From: Saccopteryx bilineata
Lineage: Eukaryota; Chordata; Mammalia; Chiroptera; Emballonuridae
Length of the DNA: 64,000 bases
Direction: 5' to 3'
Assembly (NCBI RefSeq): GCF_036850765.1
Contig: NC_089495.1
Location: forward strand, 210,099,754-210,163,753
The position numbers were made by a program, and so were the translations under genes. Positions 12,101-23,535 of this stretch are shown in pieces (position 1 is the first letter of the stretch; each line of letters opens with the position of its first letter). The notes beneath the pieces were generated by a model. The model was not told the DNA's origin, ran no database searches, and saw nothing but the letters and a program-made list of their open reading frames with translations.

Positions 12101-12400
12101 CCCACCGGCGGCCCCCTCCACGCGTGGGAAGCCGAGATTCAGGCCCCAGCGAGCTGATCCCGCTCAAGAGTCCACCGGACTGTGTGTCCCCGCGGATGAG
12201 GCTGCCCAGCGCCTGCACCGGCCAGGGACAGCGCGCAGCAGTGCGGCTCCAGCTCTGTATTACTTTGAAGTCCGAACTGTGTCCGCAGCGTCCAGCAGAC
12301 AGACGGGCTGGCAGGGCAGCCCCGTCTCAGCGCCCTTGCCGGTCCCACCGCGCGCAAGAGGAAACTGAGGCCTCAAGAGGCTCCGCGCCTTGCCCGACGC
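9200..12400. other. Intergenic, with a GGRT tract and an AT-rich island
   Basis: No coding exon is recognised. A (GGGT/GGAT)n microsatellite lies at about 10018-10118. An AT-richer stretch at about 10325-10500 contains AAAAATAAACTCGGCCCTCG and GACATTTTGAAGTTGTAATTG and could be conserved non-coding DNA. An A run sits at 11271-11287. The sequence becomes CpG-rich from about 12050 toward the MRGBP promoter. Confidence 0.35.
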
Positions 12401-12439
12401 GCCAGCTGGCGGGCCGCAGAGGAAGGGGCCCGGAGCACC

Positions 12440-13342
12440 GCCCGGGGGTCTACACCCGGCGGGAGGCGAAGAGCGCACTGCCAGCGAGTCCCCGGCTCGG
12501 GCACCTCGGGGGCGTGGCCTTTGCTGGGAGTGGGCGTGGCCTCTGCGAGGTGGGGCGGGGCCCGGGAGGCCTTGATTGGTGCTGCCTCCCAGCCGGCCAC
12601 CGAGGCCCCGCCCCTGACCAAGACTCCGCCCTTGCCCCGCTCCCGCTGCGGGCCGGGCGCAGACCAGCGGTCAACCCTCCGCCGGGCCCCGTCCCGGGCC
12701 TGCGCCGGCCACGCCCCGGGCCTGCGCCGGCCACGCCCCGGTGCGGACCTGCAGTTAGCGCGCGCCGGGGCCTCGCGCCGGCCCTGCCCCCGCTGCAGCG
12801 CGGGTTAACCCTTACGGGCCCGCCTGCCGGTCATCCCAGAGGCCCCTGGCCCCGGCGGCTGGGCCCGGGCTCCTCCCCAGTGCGCGGTAGCCCTTCTGTG
12901 CAGCGCTCAGGCCGGAGGTCAGCCAGAGGCAATCGAAGCCCTTTAAAACCCATACTCGTAGAATGGACGGCGACCTGTGTCTTTTTTTCTTCTTAACCGC
13001 TTTATAGAGTTGTAATTTGCAATTCCGCCATTTGCAGCCAACGGGGTTCACCCAGAGGGGTGCAGCGATCGCCGCAACCTGCTCTAGAGCGTTTCCACCC
13101 CTCTCCCCTAATCGACTCCATTTCCCGAGGTCCGCGAGGTCGGACCGCGCGGCGCCGCAGGGCCAAACGGCCAGGGGCCGCTGCGGGCGCGCGCCGGGAC
13201 CGGCCCGCCGCTGCGCCTGCGCCGGCGCCGCGCGCGAGCCCGAGCGCCCACCCGCCGAGCGCGCGCCGCCGCGAGTGCGCCTGCGCGGAGCCCGTGGCCC
13301 CGCCCGCTCCCGCCGGGGGCTAGTCGCTGAGCGACCCGGGCT
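12440..13342 (+). promoter_or_regulatory. MRGBP: CpG-island promoter of MRGBP
   Basis: Very GC- and CpG-rich, without a TATA box at the expected distance. GC/GT boxes recur (GGGCGTGGCC twice near 12510-12540), an inverted CCAAT box lies near 12571, and a 22-bp segment around GGCCACGCCCCGG is duplicated near 12706-12740. Two NRF1-like palindromes TGCGCCTGCGC occur at about 13212 and 13276, close to the start codon. This is typical of a broadly expressed gene. The transcription start is not defined by the sequence alone. Confidence 0.7.
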
Positions 13343-16300
13343 ATGGGGGAGGCCGAGGTGGGCGGCGGGGGCGCGGCGGGCGACAAGGGGCCCGGGGAGG
13401 CGGCCACCAGCCCGGCGGAGGAGACGGTGGTGTGGAGCCCCGAGGTGGAGGTGTGCCTCTTCCACGCCATGCTGGGCCACAAGCCCGTCGGTGAGCGGAG
13501 TGCCGCGGACTCGCGTGGGGGCGGGGTGAGCCGGCAACGGCCGGGCGCGCGCGGGGCGGGGGCCTCCTGCACCCCCATCCCCCGCCCCGTCCTACCCCTG
13601 CCCCATCATGCATCCCACCCCCGCCGACGCTGCCCCTCTGCACCCCCATCCCCTGCCCCGTCCTACCCCTGCCCCATCATGCATCCCACCCCCGCCGACG
13701 CTGCCCCTCTGCTCCCCCATCCCCTGCCCCGTCCTACCCCTGCCCCATCATGCAACCCACCCCCGCCGACGCTGCCCCTCTGCACCCCCATCCCCTGCCC
13801 CGTCCTACCCCTGCCCCATCATGCATCCCACCCCCGCCGACGCTGCCCCTCTGCACCCCCATCCCCTGCCCCGTCCTACCCCTGCCCCATCATGCATCCC
13901 ACCCCCGCCGACGCTGCCCCTCTGCACCCCCATCCCCTGCCCCGTCCTACCCCTGCCCCATCATGCATCCCACCCCCGCCGACGCTGCCCCTCTGCACCC
14001 CCATCCCCTGCCCCGTCCTACCCCTGCCCCATCATGCAACCCACCCCCGCCGACCCTGCCCCTCCTGCACCCGCATCCCCTGCCCCGTCCTACCCCTGCC
14101 CCATCATGCAACCCACCCCCGCCGACCCTGCCTCTCCTGCACCCCCATCCCCTGCCCCGTCCTACCCCTGCCCCATCATGCAACCCATCCCCTGCCCGTT
14201 CTGTACCCCACCCCCGCCGACGCTGCCCCTCCTGCACCCCCATCCCCTGCCCCGTCCTGTACCCTACCCCCGCTGACCCTGCCCCTCCTGCACCCCCATC
14301 CCCTGCCCCATCCTGCACCCCACCCCTGCTGATGCTGCCCCTCCTGCACCCCACCCCCTGCCCTGTCCTACCCCATCACCTCCTGCACCCCCACATCTGC
14401 CTCATCTTTGTCCCTCCCCAGTGCACCTGGCTCATTCTCCCCTCACCTCTGCCCCCCATACCCCAACCCCTGCCCGCTCTGTCGGCCCTCTACCTCCCCT
14501 CAGGCTGACGCCTTCCTCCCGCAGGTGTGAACCGGCACTTTCACATGATCTGTATCAGGGACAAGTTCAGCCAGAACATCGGTAGGCAGGTGCCGTCCAA
14601 GGTCATCTGGGACCACCTGAGCACCATGTATGACATGCAGGCACTGGTGAGCTGGACCCCGCCCTCCCCCGCCCCCCAGGGCCGGGGCTCCTGCCTCCGC
14701 AGTCGGAGCGGGCAGAGGTGCCTCCGCAGGTCCGTGCAGGCCCTGTCCTCAGAGAGCCTGCCGTCCCCGTGGGGCCAGCCCTGAGACAAGGGAGTGCCGA
14801 GGGCTCTACAGAAAGCACAGGCCCAGTGAGGGCAGGGGGTTCCCTGGGTGGAACCTGCTCCAGACTGATGGTCAGTGAAGGTCTCTCCAGGGAGAGGACC
14901 CAGGAGCCCAGGCCGAGGGAGGGGGCTCTCACGCCAGCATTGGTCTGATGGGAGGTCCCAGAAGTGCCCCAGGCAGGAAGGTGACCGAATGTCAGGTTAA
15001 GGTGAATGTGATGGCTTCTGTGAGGACCAGGCAGGCAGAGTCCCAAGTCTCATGGGACTGCCAGCTAGCCGGGTCACCTCAGTACACAAGGGGCAGAGGG
15101 CCAGGTGGGTGTTCCCTGCAGAGGAGGAGCAGATCTGAGGAGGACGTGCACCAGGGTTGAGGTGGCAGGGAGCCTGTGCTGACTCCCACTGCAGGGGGCT
15201 CGCCAGCCCTCCCGGCCTTCTGCCCAGATCTCTGCTGCCCCTTACTTCCTGCTGACCGGCAAGTCGTTTGCGTCTCCTTGTCACGGGCAGATGGGATGAA
15301 GATGACAGCTGTGCCCTGAGACTGGCTGCTGTTTGCACACAGCCCCTTCGAGGTCGAGCTGCTGAGCTAGAGAGGGTCCTCCTGGGGTGGCCTCACGTGG
15401 GGGCCATGGCTGGCTGGCTTCTGGGAGGTCCCTGTCCAGCGGCTCAGCAGAGTTCCCACGCTGGTCATGTGTGGGGTCACCTGGTCCCCAGGCACTTCCT
15501 GCACCCTGACTTCCGGCTGGTGGGGCCAGAAGTGGGACGTGGAGATGAGTAGGGCGGGGTCCCTGTTGTGGGGGAACCCTGGTGACCTGCGGGAGGGTGG
15601 CCAGCTCTGAGACACACCTGCTGGAGGAGGCACGGGACACTCCCCAGAAAGCTGCCGGGCACAGCCAGGGGTGTCAGCCCAGGACCGTAGCCTCTCCCTC
15701 TTCCTGTCACTCTGCCGGGTCTGGCCAAGACCTTGGGGACGCCACTGCCTGGACCCCAGCACTGCTCTGGGGCCTTGTTAGCAGACAGGTGACCAGCGGC
15801 TCCACAGGGAGTGGCGGGTGGAAGCCCATTTCCCAGGACCCCCCTCCCAGCTCCCCTTCTCTGTCCGGTGTTCGTGTGTCTGGAGATGTGTCGTTTCTGG
15901 CACAGGTGACGTGCAGGACAAGTGGAACCCTGAACCCTGACAGGCCGTCTCTGCTCTCCTCCCTGCTTTCTGTGGGGTGGCTTTCCCAGCCAGCACATGC
16001 AGTGTCCAGGCTGCTGGGCTGTCCCTGCCCTCTGAGTGCAGGACAGCTGCTGCCCCTTTGGCCCCTGAGGGCGTGTGCCAGCAGAAGGCAGCTTCAGAGG
16101 GGACCCCGGGTTACATTAGCCCAGCGTTCTTCCCCTTCCTGGCGTTGTGGCTCCTGCCCCTGCTCCTGGGTTGGTGCTTATACGTTTTTAGTCACTTGCT
16201 AAAGTCAAAACAGAAAACTTCTTATTTCTTAAAAAAAAACAACCTTATTTGCCATCAGCATGAATCTGAGATTCTTCCATTCCCGAACCCAGAGAGGAAC

Positions 16301-18147
16301 TTCGTCCTTCCGGAAGAAATCATTCAGGAAGTTCGCGAAGGTGAGACTCAGGCGAGGTCAGGTTTGGGAGTTAGGAAAGGCAGGAGGCAGGCCGAGGGGG
16401 TGGTGTCAGGGTGGAGGTCCTGAGTCTCAGGGAAGAGAGGGGTCACTGGCCTGTGATGCTCGGCCCCCTGATGGGGAGGATGTGTTCAGGAACGGTCAGC
16501 TGCTTGCGGGACCGAGGGCCTCGTGTGCCGCCCACCTCAGGAGCGGTCCTGGCCTGAGTCACCCACCAGCGTGGGCTCCGGGCCAACGTCAGCTGTCTCC
16601 CCCACAGGAAAAGTGATCATTGAAGAGGAGATGAAGGAGGAAATGAAGGAAGACATGGACCCCCACAATGGGGCCGACGATGGTGAGTGGGGAGCCGTCC
16701 CCCCCTCCGCCCCCAGCCCTGGCAGGGCCTCCCCGCAGGGCGCAGCGCGGGTCCGGCCCGCGTTTCTGGTCTGTCGCAGCCACACTGCTGTCGGCCCAGC
16801 AGTGGAGAGGCAGCTTCCATCCGCCTGGCAGGAGCCTCACCAGGCGCAGACCTCGTACGTGGGTCAAGACTGAGAATGAACCACAGGGCAGCCAGGGCAC
16901 CCGGCAGGCCCAGGCAGGTGGCCCCAGAGTGCAGTGCAGGAGGGCTCAGCACAGGACAAGCCCCGAGTAGCAAGGCTGCTCTGCCCTGCGGGACGGGCGT
17001 GAGTGGCAGCTGGGGCAGGTCCTGCAGCCTGAGTGTGTGGTGCCAGGCGCCCCTGGTGGGCATGTCCAGGAGCTCTGGGGGCCGGGCAGGTGCCCCCAAC
17101 TCAGGAGAAGCTTGTGGGTTCAGAGCATCGTGTGTATAGATACAGGACTTTTTTTTTTTTTTACAGAGACAGAGAGAGAGTCAGAGGGAGGGATGGACAG
17201 GGACAGACAGACAGGAGCGGAGAGAGATGAGAAGCATTAATCATCAGTTTTTCGTTGCAACACCTTAGTTCATTGATTGCTTTCTCATATGTGCTTTGAC
17301 CATGGGCCTTCAGCAGACTGAGTAACCCCTTGCTCAAGCCAGCGACCTTGGGTCCAAACTGGTGAGCTTTGCTCAAACCAGATGAGCCTGCACTCAAGCT
17401 GGCGACCTCAGGGTCTCGAACCTGGGTCCTCTGCATCCCAGTCTGATGCTCTGTCCACTACGCTACCACCTGGTCAGACGATACAGGACTTTTTTTTTTT
17501 TTTTTTTCTGAAGCTGGAAACGGGAGAGACAGACAGACTCCCGCATGCACCCAACTGGGATCCACCCGGCACGCCCACCAGGGGCCATGCTCTGCCCACC
17601 AGGGGGTGACGCTCTGCCCCTCCCGGGCGTCGCTCTGTCACAACCAGAGCCACTCTAGCGCCTGGGGCAGAGGCCAAGGAGCCATCCCCAGCGCCTGGGC
17701 CATCTTTGCTCCAATGGAGCCTCGGCTGCAGGAGGGGAAGAGAGAGACAGAGAGGAAGGAGAGGGGGAGGGGTGGAGAAGCAGGTGGGCGCTTCTCCTGT
17801 GTGCCCTGGCCGGGAATCGAACCCGGGACTTCTGCACGCCAGGCCGACACTCTACCACTGAGCCAACCGGCCAGGGCGATACAGGACTTTTTAACTGAGC
17901 AGGACAATGAAATAAAATTCTGAATATTCTATTTTCAGCCAAATTATTTTGTCTCCCAGTTTTCTCATCCTCAGGAAGCTTGGGGAAAGCAACAGACAAG
18001 TCCAGCAAAGACAGGGACAAGAACTCCTCGGACCTGGGGGCCAAGGACGGGGCCGACAAGCGCAAGCGCAGCCGCGTCACCGACAAGGTCCTGACCGCCA
18101 ACAGCAACCCCTCCAGCCCCAGTGCCGCCAAGCGGCGCAGAACGTAG
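13343..18147 (+). CDS. MRGBP: MRGBP, MRG/MORF4L-binding protein (TIP60/NuA4 subunit)
   Basis: Coding exons are 13343-13490, 14525-14646, 16259-16340, 16608-16682 and 17960-18147. All have GT-AG junctions and join in frame to 204 aa, the length I recall for the human protein. The start has G at -3 and +4. Exon 1 encodes a Gly/Ala-rich leader then [20 protein letters not shown]. Exons 1-3 form the EAF7/CT20-type domain (about residues 30-117). Exon 4 encodes an acidic Glu/Lys helix and exon 5 a Ser/Lys-rich tail with basic motifs DKRKRSR and KRRRT, likely nuclear localisation signals. The family links MRG15/MRGX to the TIP60/NuA4 histone acetyltransferase complex in the nucleus. Nothing is broken. 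Intron 1 carries a minisatellite, so the frame stays open from the start codon to 14332, which is an intron artefact. Confidence 0.97.
13565..14400. repeat. 71-bp minisatellite in MRGBP intron 1
   Basis: About eight copies of a C-rich 71-bp unit, marked by CATCATGCATCCCACCCCCG (starts near 13604, 13675, 13746 and so on), grade into degenerate copies up to about 14400. The unit is nearly free of stops in all forward frames, giving Pro/His-rich open frames of more than 200 codons that are not genes. The tract begins about 75 bp after the exon 1 donor. Confidence 0.95.
17151..17477 (-). mobile_element. Family B SINE in MRGBP intron 4
   Basis: Minus-strand copy with its head at about 17477 and its tail as the T run at 17149-17162. 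It is flanked by GATACAGGACTTTTT at 17139 and again at 17480. The right flank is also the left flank of the next SINE. Confidence 0.92.
17491..17877 (-). mobile_element. Family A SINE in MRGBP intron 4, same target site
   Basis: Minus-strand copy with the tail T run at 17489-17507 and the tRNA-like head ending at 17877. The target word GATACAGGACTTTTT is found at 17139, 17480 and 17878, so two independent insertions used the same short site. It lies about 80 bp upstream of the exon 5 acceptor. Confidence 0.92.
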
Positions 18148-18915
18148 GCGTTCTGTGGGGGGGGGCAGCCTGCAGCCCACGGCACGGTCACCAGGCCACG
18201 GGGGCTCAGGTGCTCGGCCCCTGCTGCCTGCCCCGGTCCTGGGGGCTCCACAGCGCCCACTCGCCACCGGGGGCTCAGGCGGACAGGAAAAACCAGGGTC
18301 GCCAGCTCAGGTGTAGAATGTGCTTTGTGGTTGGTCCCACGACTCGCTGTGTCAACGGCACGGCTGCAGCGTGTGTGACGGGAGGCCTGGTGTGATGCGC
18401 AGTAAAGCCGGTGGTCCCCTGCCCTCCCAGCAGCACCAGTCTTCCTGTCGGTCCCTCTGTCCATCTGCCGACCCTCGCTCAAGGGACTGTGACCTCAGGA
18501 GAAGGGCCACCGAGCCACACACGGCAGCCCCTCCATCGCCACCCGAGAACCTGAGAACTGGATGTTTGGCCTCGTTCACTTGTACTGTAACGATGTATAT
18601 AATTTGGTTGATATTTCACTATTTAATTTCTAAGAAGCCTATTTTACTAGTGTTTTATATGAAAAAAATACTGCAGAAGTTAAAAACCTGTGTTGTATTT
18701 TTTCCGAGATGTTTTGTTCTAAGGTAATGACCTCAGATACTTTTGCTCAGTTTTTATATGCCAGACAGAGAATTTGTGGTTATTTTTGTATTACTGAATA
18801 ACTTGCAAACAGACCAAAAGAGTGAGTGGGAGGAGGCCCGCCGGGCTGACGGCCGGCTGGGCGGGTGGGGAGTGGGGGCTGTTGTGGACGATTAAAGCAC
18901 AGAAAAGCAACCTGG
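18148..18915 (+). terminator. MRGBP: MRGBP 3' UTR and poly(A) signal
   Basis: The region after the stop codon turns AT-rich from about 18590, with several ATTT motifs. A variant poly(A) signal ATTAAA lies at 18891-18896, so cleavage is expected about 15-25 bases later. No stronger AATAAA is seen before it on this strand. Confidence 0.75.
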
Positions 18916-21520
18916 CCTCCTGTGATTTCATACTGGAATAAGTTACCTTTTGCTACACAGTAGGAAGTTTATACTTTTCTGAGATTGAAACAGGTTTGCG
19001 TTTAGATGGACCTGACTCCCTTGATACAATGTAGGTGCAAATGTAGCAGGTGCTGAGTGCAGCCTGTGAGTGGACACACCCTGCACACGTGTTGGAGGAG
19101 TAAACAAGGCCGGGCTGGCGCTGCCTTCCTGCTGGACGGCTGCACACCACGGGGCTTGTGACCACGCCTGTGCATAGCAGAGGTCCACCAAGTGACCAAG
19201 AGCCAGGACCTCCCTCCTGGCCGGCCACCCGGCCCGACCTCCTCCTGAGGAACACGGGACGCTGAGTTACCGTCAACCCGGGAGCCTGCTGAGGTCGGAA
19301 CTCGCTGCAGCCCCCAGGCGAGGCCAGGGCCCCTGTGCTGAAGAGCCACCTAGCATCCGGTCAGAGGCTGGCCTAGCACCCAGCCAGAAACTTGTGGGCC
19401 TTGAAGACATCGCTGACACCCCGCTCCCTGGCAGACAGGCTGTGCGCGGCCCAGAGCGCCCTGTGCTGCCCCTGAGCAGCTAGTCCCGGCGTCACCCTGC
19501 GCTGGAACCTGCAGCAGAGGCTCGCACTCCCTGGCTTGGGGGCCCTGCAAGGGCGTCTCCAGCAGAAGACCCACGTCCTGGTCAAGGAGGGCGCCCTGCT
19601 GTGCAGAGCAGGAACCTAGAGAGGCCAGTGTGGAGGCGCAGGCTGCCTCTTCCACCCACACCCCTGCCCCTGGCGTGTCTCCCTCTAAGACGAAGTCACA
19701 TGAGATTCTGTGGTCCAAGCACAGCACGGACCACCCCCATTGCCCAGATGTACGGGGTGGGGGTGGGGGACTGTCACCTTTCCTTGCAGCAGAGCGGGCC
19801 GTGACTCTTCAAGGGAAAAGAACAGATGTCTGCCTTTAAGAATTCTAGAACTGACATGGGGAGGACCTGGCCTCCCTCCCACTGCTGGTGTCCACCACCC
19901 CCACTCAGTGTCCACTCAGCTGGAACGCAGACCACTCTGGGGTGGCACATGGAGCAGGAGGGGCCCCCCTCGCCTGGCTCACTAGGAAACTCCCACCAGA
20001 CACAGCGTCTTCAGGGACCTCCAAACGTGCAGGGAAAGCCTGGTCAATAAGTCAAACCTGCTTCCTCATTTCAGTTATTTAACATTTTACTGCCCTTTGA
20101 AGAGAAAGGCGGGCAGGCGAGCATGTGGCCCCACTTCCTGTGCCCTGGCGCCCTTGGGGGCTGCTGTCCTCAGCACTGGCTGAGCACCTCGGTCCTGGGC
20201 GGGCCCCTCAGCCCTCACTGGCTCCTGGGATCTCCGCTCAATCTACCATGTGGTCCATGCAGGTCGGATTCACAGGCGTCTGTGGCCAGTGATGTCTCTC
20301 GGCCTAGGGGTCTGATCTGTGACATGGGGGTGTGATGCAGCCACCGTGTGACCCGGAAACTATCTGAACAAGAAAGCAGTGAGGGTGGGGCTGAAGGGCA
20401 GGAGCCCAGAGGCTCCAACCAACGCCTGAAGCTGCAACACAGAGAGATGTGGTCCTTACGCAACTCAGTCTTGACCTCAGACGAGAAGCCTCTGCAGCCA
20501 GCCGCTGTTTGCGCCAAGGACCCTGGGGCCTGAGCACCTTTCCTGCATCACCTGTGTCCTGGGGTGGGAAGCCTGTGGGTGTGGCCTCAATGCTCCCTGC
20601 TCTGGCCCAGCCCCCATGGGGAGTCCAGAGGGACAATGGGCTCCCCAGAATTGTTGAACATGTTCTGAGCAGCAGTGGGTGCAGTGGGTCTGCTGTGTGG
20701 CTGGTTGAGTGGGGATGGGTGGACCTTGGCCAAATAACGTGGCTGCAACTCTGTTTGCCTGAGGAAAGTGTTAGAGCAGGTCTAACCTGAGTCCTTCTCA
20801 GCCACCCCTATGTGAGCCCTTGCGGAAGCCACGCCACCTCTGGGCACACAGCCGACTGCTGGTGTATGGCCAAGCACATGTGTCAGCGTGTGTGAGGGCC
20901 TGTGGGTGTGAAGCTGGTGCTACACACACACCCTGGGCAGTGAGCCGCCTAGAGTGCTGAGCCCACAGTGGGCGTCCCCAGAGCCCCCTGCTTGTTCCCA
21001 CAGCAGAACCTGGGGTCCAGGATCACCACCTGCTCTGAGCATTGTGTACACCACACACAAAGCATCTAAAGGGGCAATTGGGTGTGACAGAAAAGAGGTC
21101 TGCAGTCCTGGCCCGGGCAGCAGGCAGCGGGCAGCAGCGGGCAGCGGGCAGCAGTGGGCAGCAGGCAGCAGCGGGCAGGCTGTTTGCTGGGCCAGGGTGG
21201 TGAAGCCAGGGTACCCTCTGACTCCCTCCTCTTTGTATTTTGCGGCAGAGGAGGGGTGGAACCTACTCACCCAAGAGCTCCCAGATCAGCCAATCCTGAA
21301 TGGCCCACGGCCCCAGCACTCAACATTTCCATCTACTTGGGTGTCACAGCCAAGGGTCTCCAAGGCCAGCTGCATATCTACTAATGAGGTCAGGCCCATG
21401 GCCACGGCCCTCAGTGATTTGGCCTCACTCTGTGGGAAATTTACCCTGGCCATTGGTAGCAGACACCTTGCAAAAATGCCCAGACCTCCAGACCTTTGGG
21501 GGAGTCACCACTGTCCTTTT
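18916..21520. other. Intergenic between MRGBP and OGFR, no gene seen
   Basis: Unique GC-rich sequence. Open frames of up to about 200 codons lack recognisable domains and supporting splice structure. A short imperfect GCGGGCAGCA repeat sits at about 21115-21175. An antisense non-coding RNA near OGFR is known in human, but nothing in this sequence lets me place one. Confidence 0.4.
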
Positions 21521-21532
21521 AAAAAGTGAGGT

Positions 21533-21820
21533 GTGGATAGAGTGTCGACCTGGGGTGCTGAGGACCCAGGTTTGAAACCCTGAGGTTGCCAGCTTGAGCA
21601 CAGGCTCACCCAGCTTGAGTGCGGGGTCACTGCCTTGAGCGTGTGATCACAGACAGGACCCCACAGTTGCTGGCTTGAGCGAGGGGTCCCTGGCTTGGCT
21701 GGAGCTCCCCCACCCCCGGTCAAGACACGAATGAGAAGCAATCAATGAACAACTAAAGTTCCGCAACTACAAGTCGATGCTTCTCATCTCTCTCCCTTCC
21801 TGTCTTTCTTGCTCGCTAGG
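21533..21820 (+). mobile_element. 5'-truncated family B SINE
   Basis: The copy starts inside the tRNA-like head at GTGGATAGAGTGTCGACC, keeps the body (AGCAATCAATGAACAACTAA) and passes into a purine-rich tail. The word AAAGTGAGGTGTG occurs just before it (about 21523) and again at about 21964 and 22060. The first and second copies look like its target duplication. Confidence 0.8.
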
Positions 21821-21824
21821 AGAA

Positions 21825-22060
21825 GGAAGGGGAGGGGAGGGGAGGGGAGGGGAGGGGAGGAGAGAGGAGGGGAGGGGAGGGGAGGGGAGGGGAGGGAGGG
21901 GAGGGGAGGGGAGGGGAGGGGAGGGGAGGGGAGGGGAGGGGAGGGGAGGGGAGGGGAGGAAAGAAAGTGAGGTGTGCATATACAGGGAAGAGAAGGGAAG
22001 GGAAGGGAAGAAAAGGGAAGGGAAGAAAAGGGAAGGGAAGGAAGGGAAGGGAAGGAAAGA
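21825..22060. repeat. Purine-strand microsatellite: (GGGGA)n then (GGGAA)n
   Basis: About 135 bp of almost pure GGGGA repeats (21825-21960), then AAAGTGAGGTGTGCATATAC, then about 70 bp of GGGAA/GGAAA repeats (21985-22057) and a second copy of AAAGTGAGGTGTGCATA. The strand is purine-only for long stretches, with mirror symmetry that could allow triplex DNA. It probably grew from the SINE tail. The forward frame Gly-Arg-Gly-Glu and its reverse Pro-Ser-Pro-Leu are artefacts. Confidence 0.95.
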
Positions 22061-22079
22061 AAGTGAGGTGTGCATACAC

Positions 22080-23130
22080 AGGTTCCAGCAAGGGGAGACT
22101 GTGCCCGGAGGGTTAATGAGGGTCAACGCAGCAACTAGCCATCGGCAACAGCACCGAGGCAAGCCTTCCACGTACTCACAGCCAGGATCGGAAGCCTCTG
22201 TCCGGCTCACGGCTGCCACCAGCTGCACAGTACAGGGAGTGTGGCCATTCCCAGACACAGGTTACCTAAAAGCCTGTTAGCTGGTGGCAGAGTCAGGAAG
22301 TCAGGATCCCCCTGGGGCCAGGCTGTGGCCTTCTCCTATTGGCCCCCATAGGCAGCTCTCCTTGTGGCCAAATCTAAAAGCCAGAGCTGGGTTTTAGCAT
22401 TTAAAAAATAATAATAATAAAGTGGTATAGTAACTACAGAAGATGAATTTTATACCTGGGGTGGTCGCTCCTAATTTTCATTTCAAAGGGTGAGTCGCTC
22501 ACGCTGCTGGAGCCTGTATGTCACCCAGCAGATGTCAGAGGCAGACTTTATGTAAGGGATCCGCCGTCGCAAAGAAAACTGCAGCTGCAAGTAATTTTCA
22601 GCCACCGAAAATCTGCCACCTCTCAGCCCCCAGAAAGGTCCCGAAGGGGCCGCTTAACTGGTGTGGGCCTGTGCTGACCAGCCCTGCGACACCCCTGCTC
22701 CCAGTCAGTGCTGCCTCCTGGTGTTTAAGCCAGGGCGCCTCTCTGCGGCTCTACTGCTACCCCCTGTGAACGGCCTGTGGGGGGACACAGGTCCTCCGAG
22801 GATGAGTCCCGCCCACAGTCTGAGGGTGCTGGAGGCAGATAGCGCCCCCAAAGAGCCTCTCCTGCGGCTGCAGCACCCCTGCTCACACTTCGCAGGGATT
22901 CCTGGGGTGGGGGTGGGGGCACCATCCTGGGGAACATTCATCTGGGAGGGCACGTTCCAGGCAGCAGCCTCCGGGGGGCATCCTCCAGGGTGGGGCATCC
23001 TCCAGGGTGGGGCATCCTCCAGGGTGGGGCATCCTCGGACGGGAGAACTTTGGGGGAACTCTTTGGGGTGCGGGTGGGTGATCTGAGAGAGATTCTGGGG
23101 GGCAGACACCCTCTATAGACAACCTCCAGA
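22080..23130. other. Intergenic, with a 17-bp tandem repeat near 22980
   Basis: No gene is recognised. At about 22979-23035 the word CATCCTCCAGGGTGGGG repeats three to four times. A short (ATA)n tract lies near 22407-22422. The rest is unique sequence leading to the OGFR promoter. Confidence 0.4.
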
Positions 23131-23139
23131 AGCCATTCT

Positions 23140-23322
23140 TTTTTTAATTATTATTTTATTTATTTACTTACTTATTTTTAATTTTTATAGCGGGAAAGTG
23201 GGGAGGAGAGAAATAGACGGAAACACTGGTCCGTTTCAGCCTGGGCCCTGACCGGGAATCGAACCCGCAACCTTTGCAGATTCGGGGGTGGCGCTCTAAC
23301 CAGTTAAATATCCGGCCAGAGC
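23140..23322 (-). mobile_element. Older tRNA-derived SINE copy upstream of OGFR
   Basis: Read on the minus strand it has a tRNA-like head with a B-box region GGTTCGATTCCCGGTCAGGG and an AT-rich tail (about 23140-23190). The head differs from families A-C, and no clean target duplication is seen, so this is an older or separate subfamily. It ends about 60 bp before the OGFR CpG island. Confidence 0.75.
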
Positions 23323-23379
23323 CTCCTTCCCGGAGAGAAACCCCCGGTTGGCACGTGGTGCGGCGGCGCCCTACAAGGC

Positions 23380-23535
23380 GGACGTCCCGGGACCGCGGGG
23401 TCACGCCCACCGCACGTCCTTCCGGGGCGTGGCCAGCAGCCGCGCCCCGCCCCCCCGCGCTTCCTCCCGGCGCTGCTCTCGCTTCCGGCGGAGCGCGGTC
23501 CCTGCCGCTGCCGCCGCCGCCGCCGCCGCCCGAGC
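23380..23535 (+). promoter_or_regulatory. OGFR: OGFR CpG-island promoter and 5' UTR
   Basis: CpG-dense sequence without a TATA box. Immediately before the start codon is a GCC/CCG trinucleotide run (about 23505-23531). The start context is CGAGCATGG, with A at -3 and G at +4. The CpG-rich stretch continues through exon 1. Confidence 0.65.

Noticed and set aside
13343..14332. 329-codon frame starting at the MRGBP start codon
   Set aside because: Only the first 148 bases are exon 1; the rest is intron 1 minisatellite. The clear donor at 13491 and the matching exon 2 show the real structure.
21767..22280. Ser-Pro-Leu or Gly-Arg-Gly-Glu rich frames near 22 kb
   Set aside because: Translation of the (GGGGA)n and (GGGAA)n tracts.
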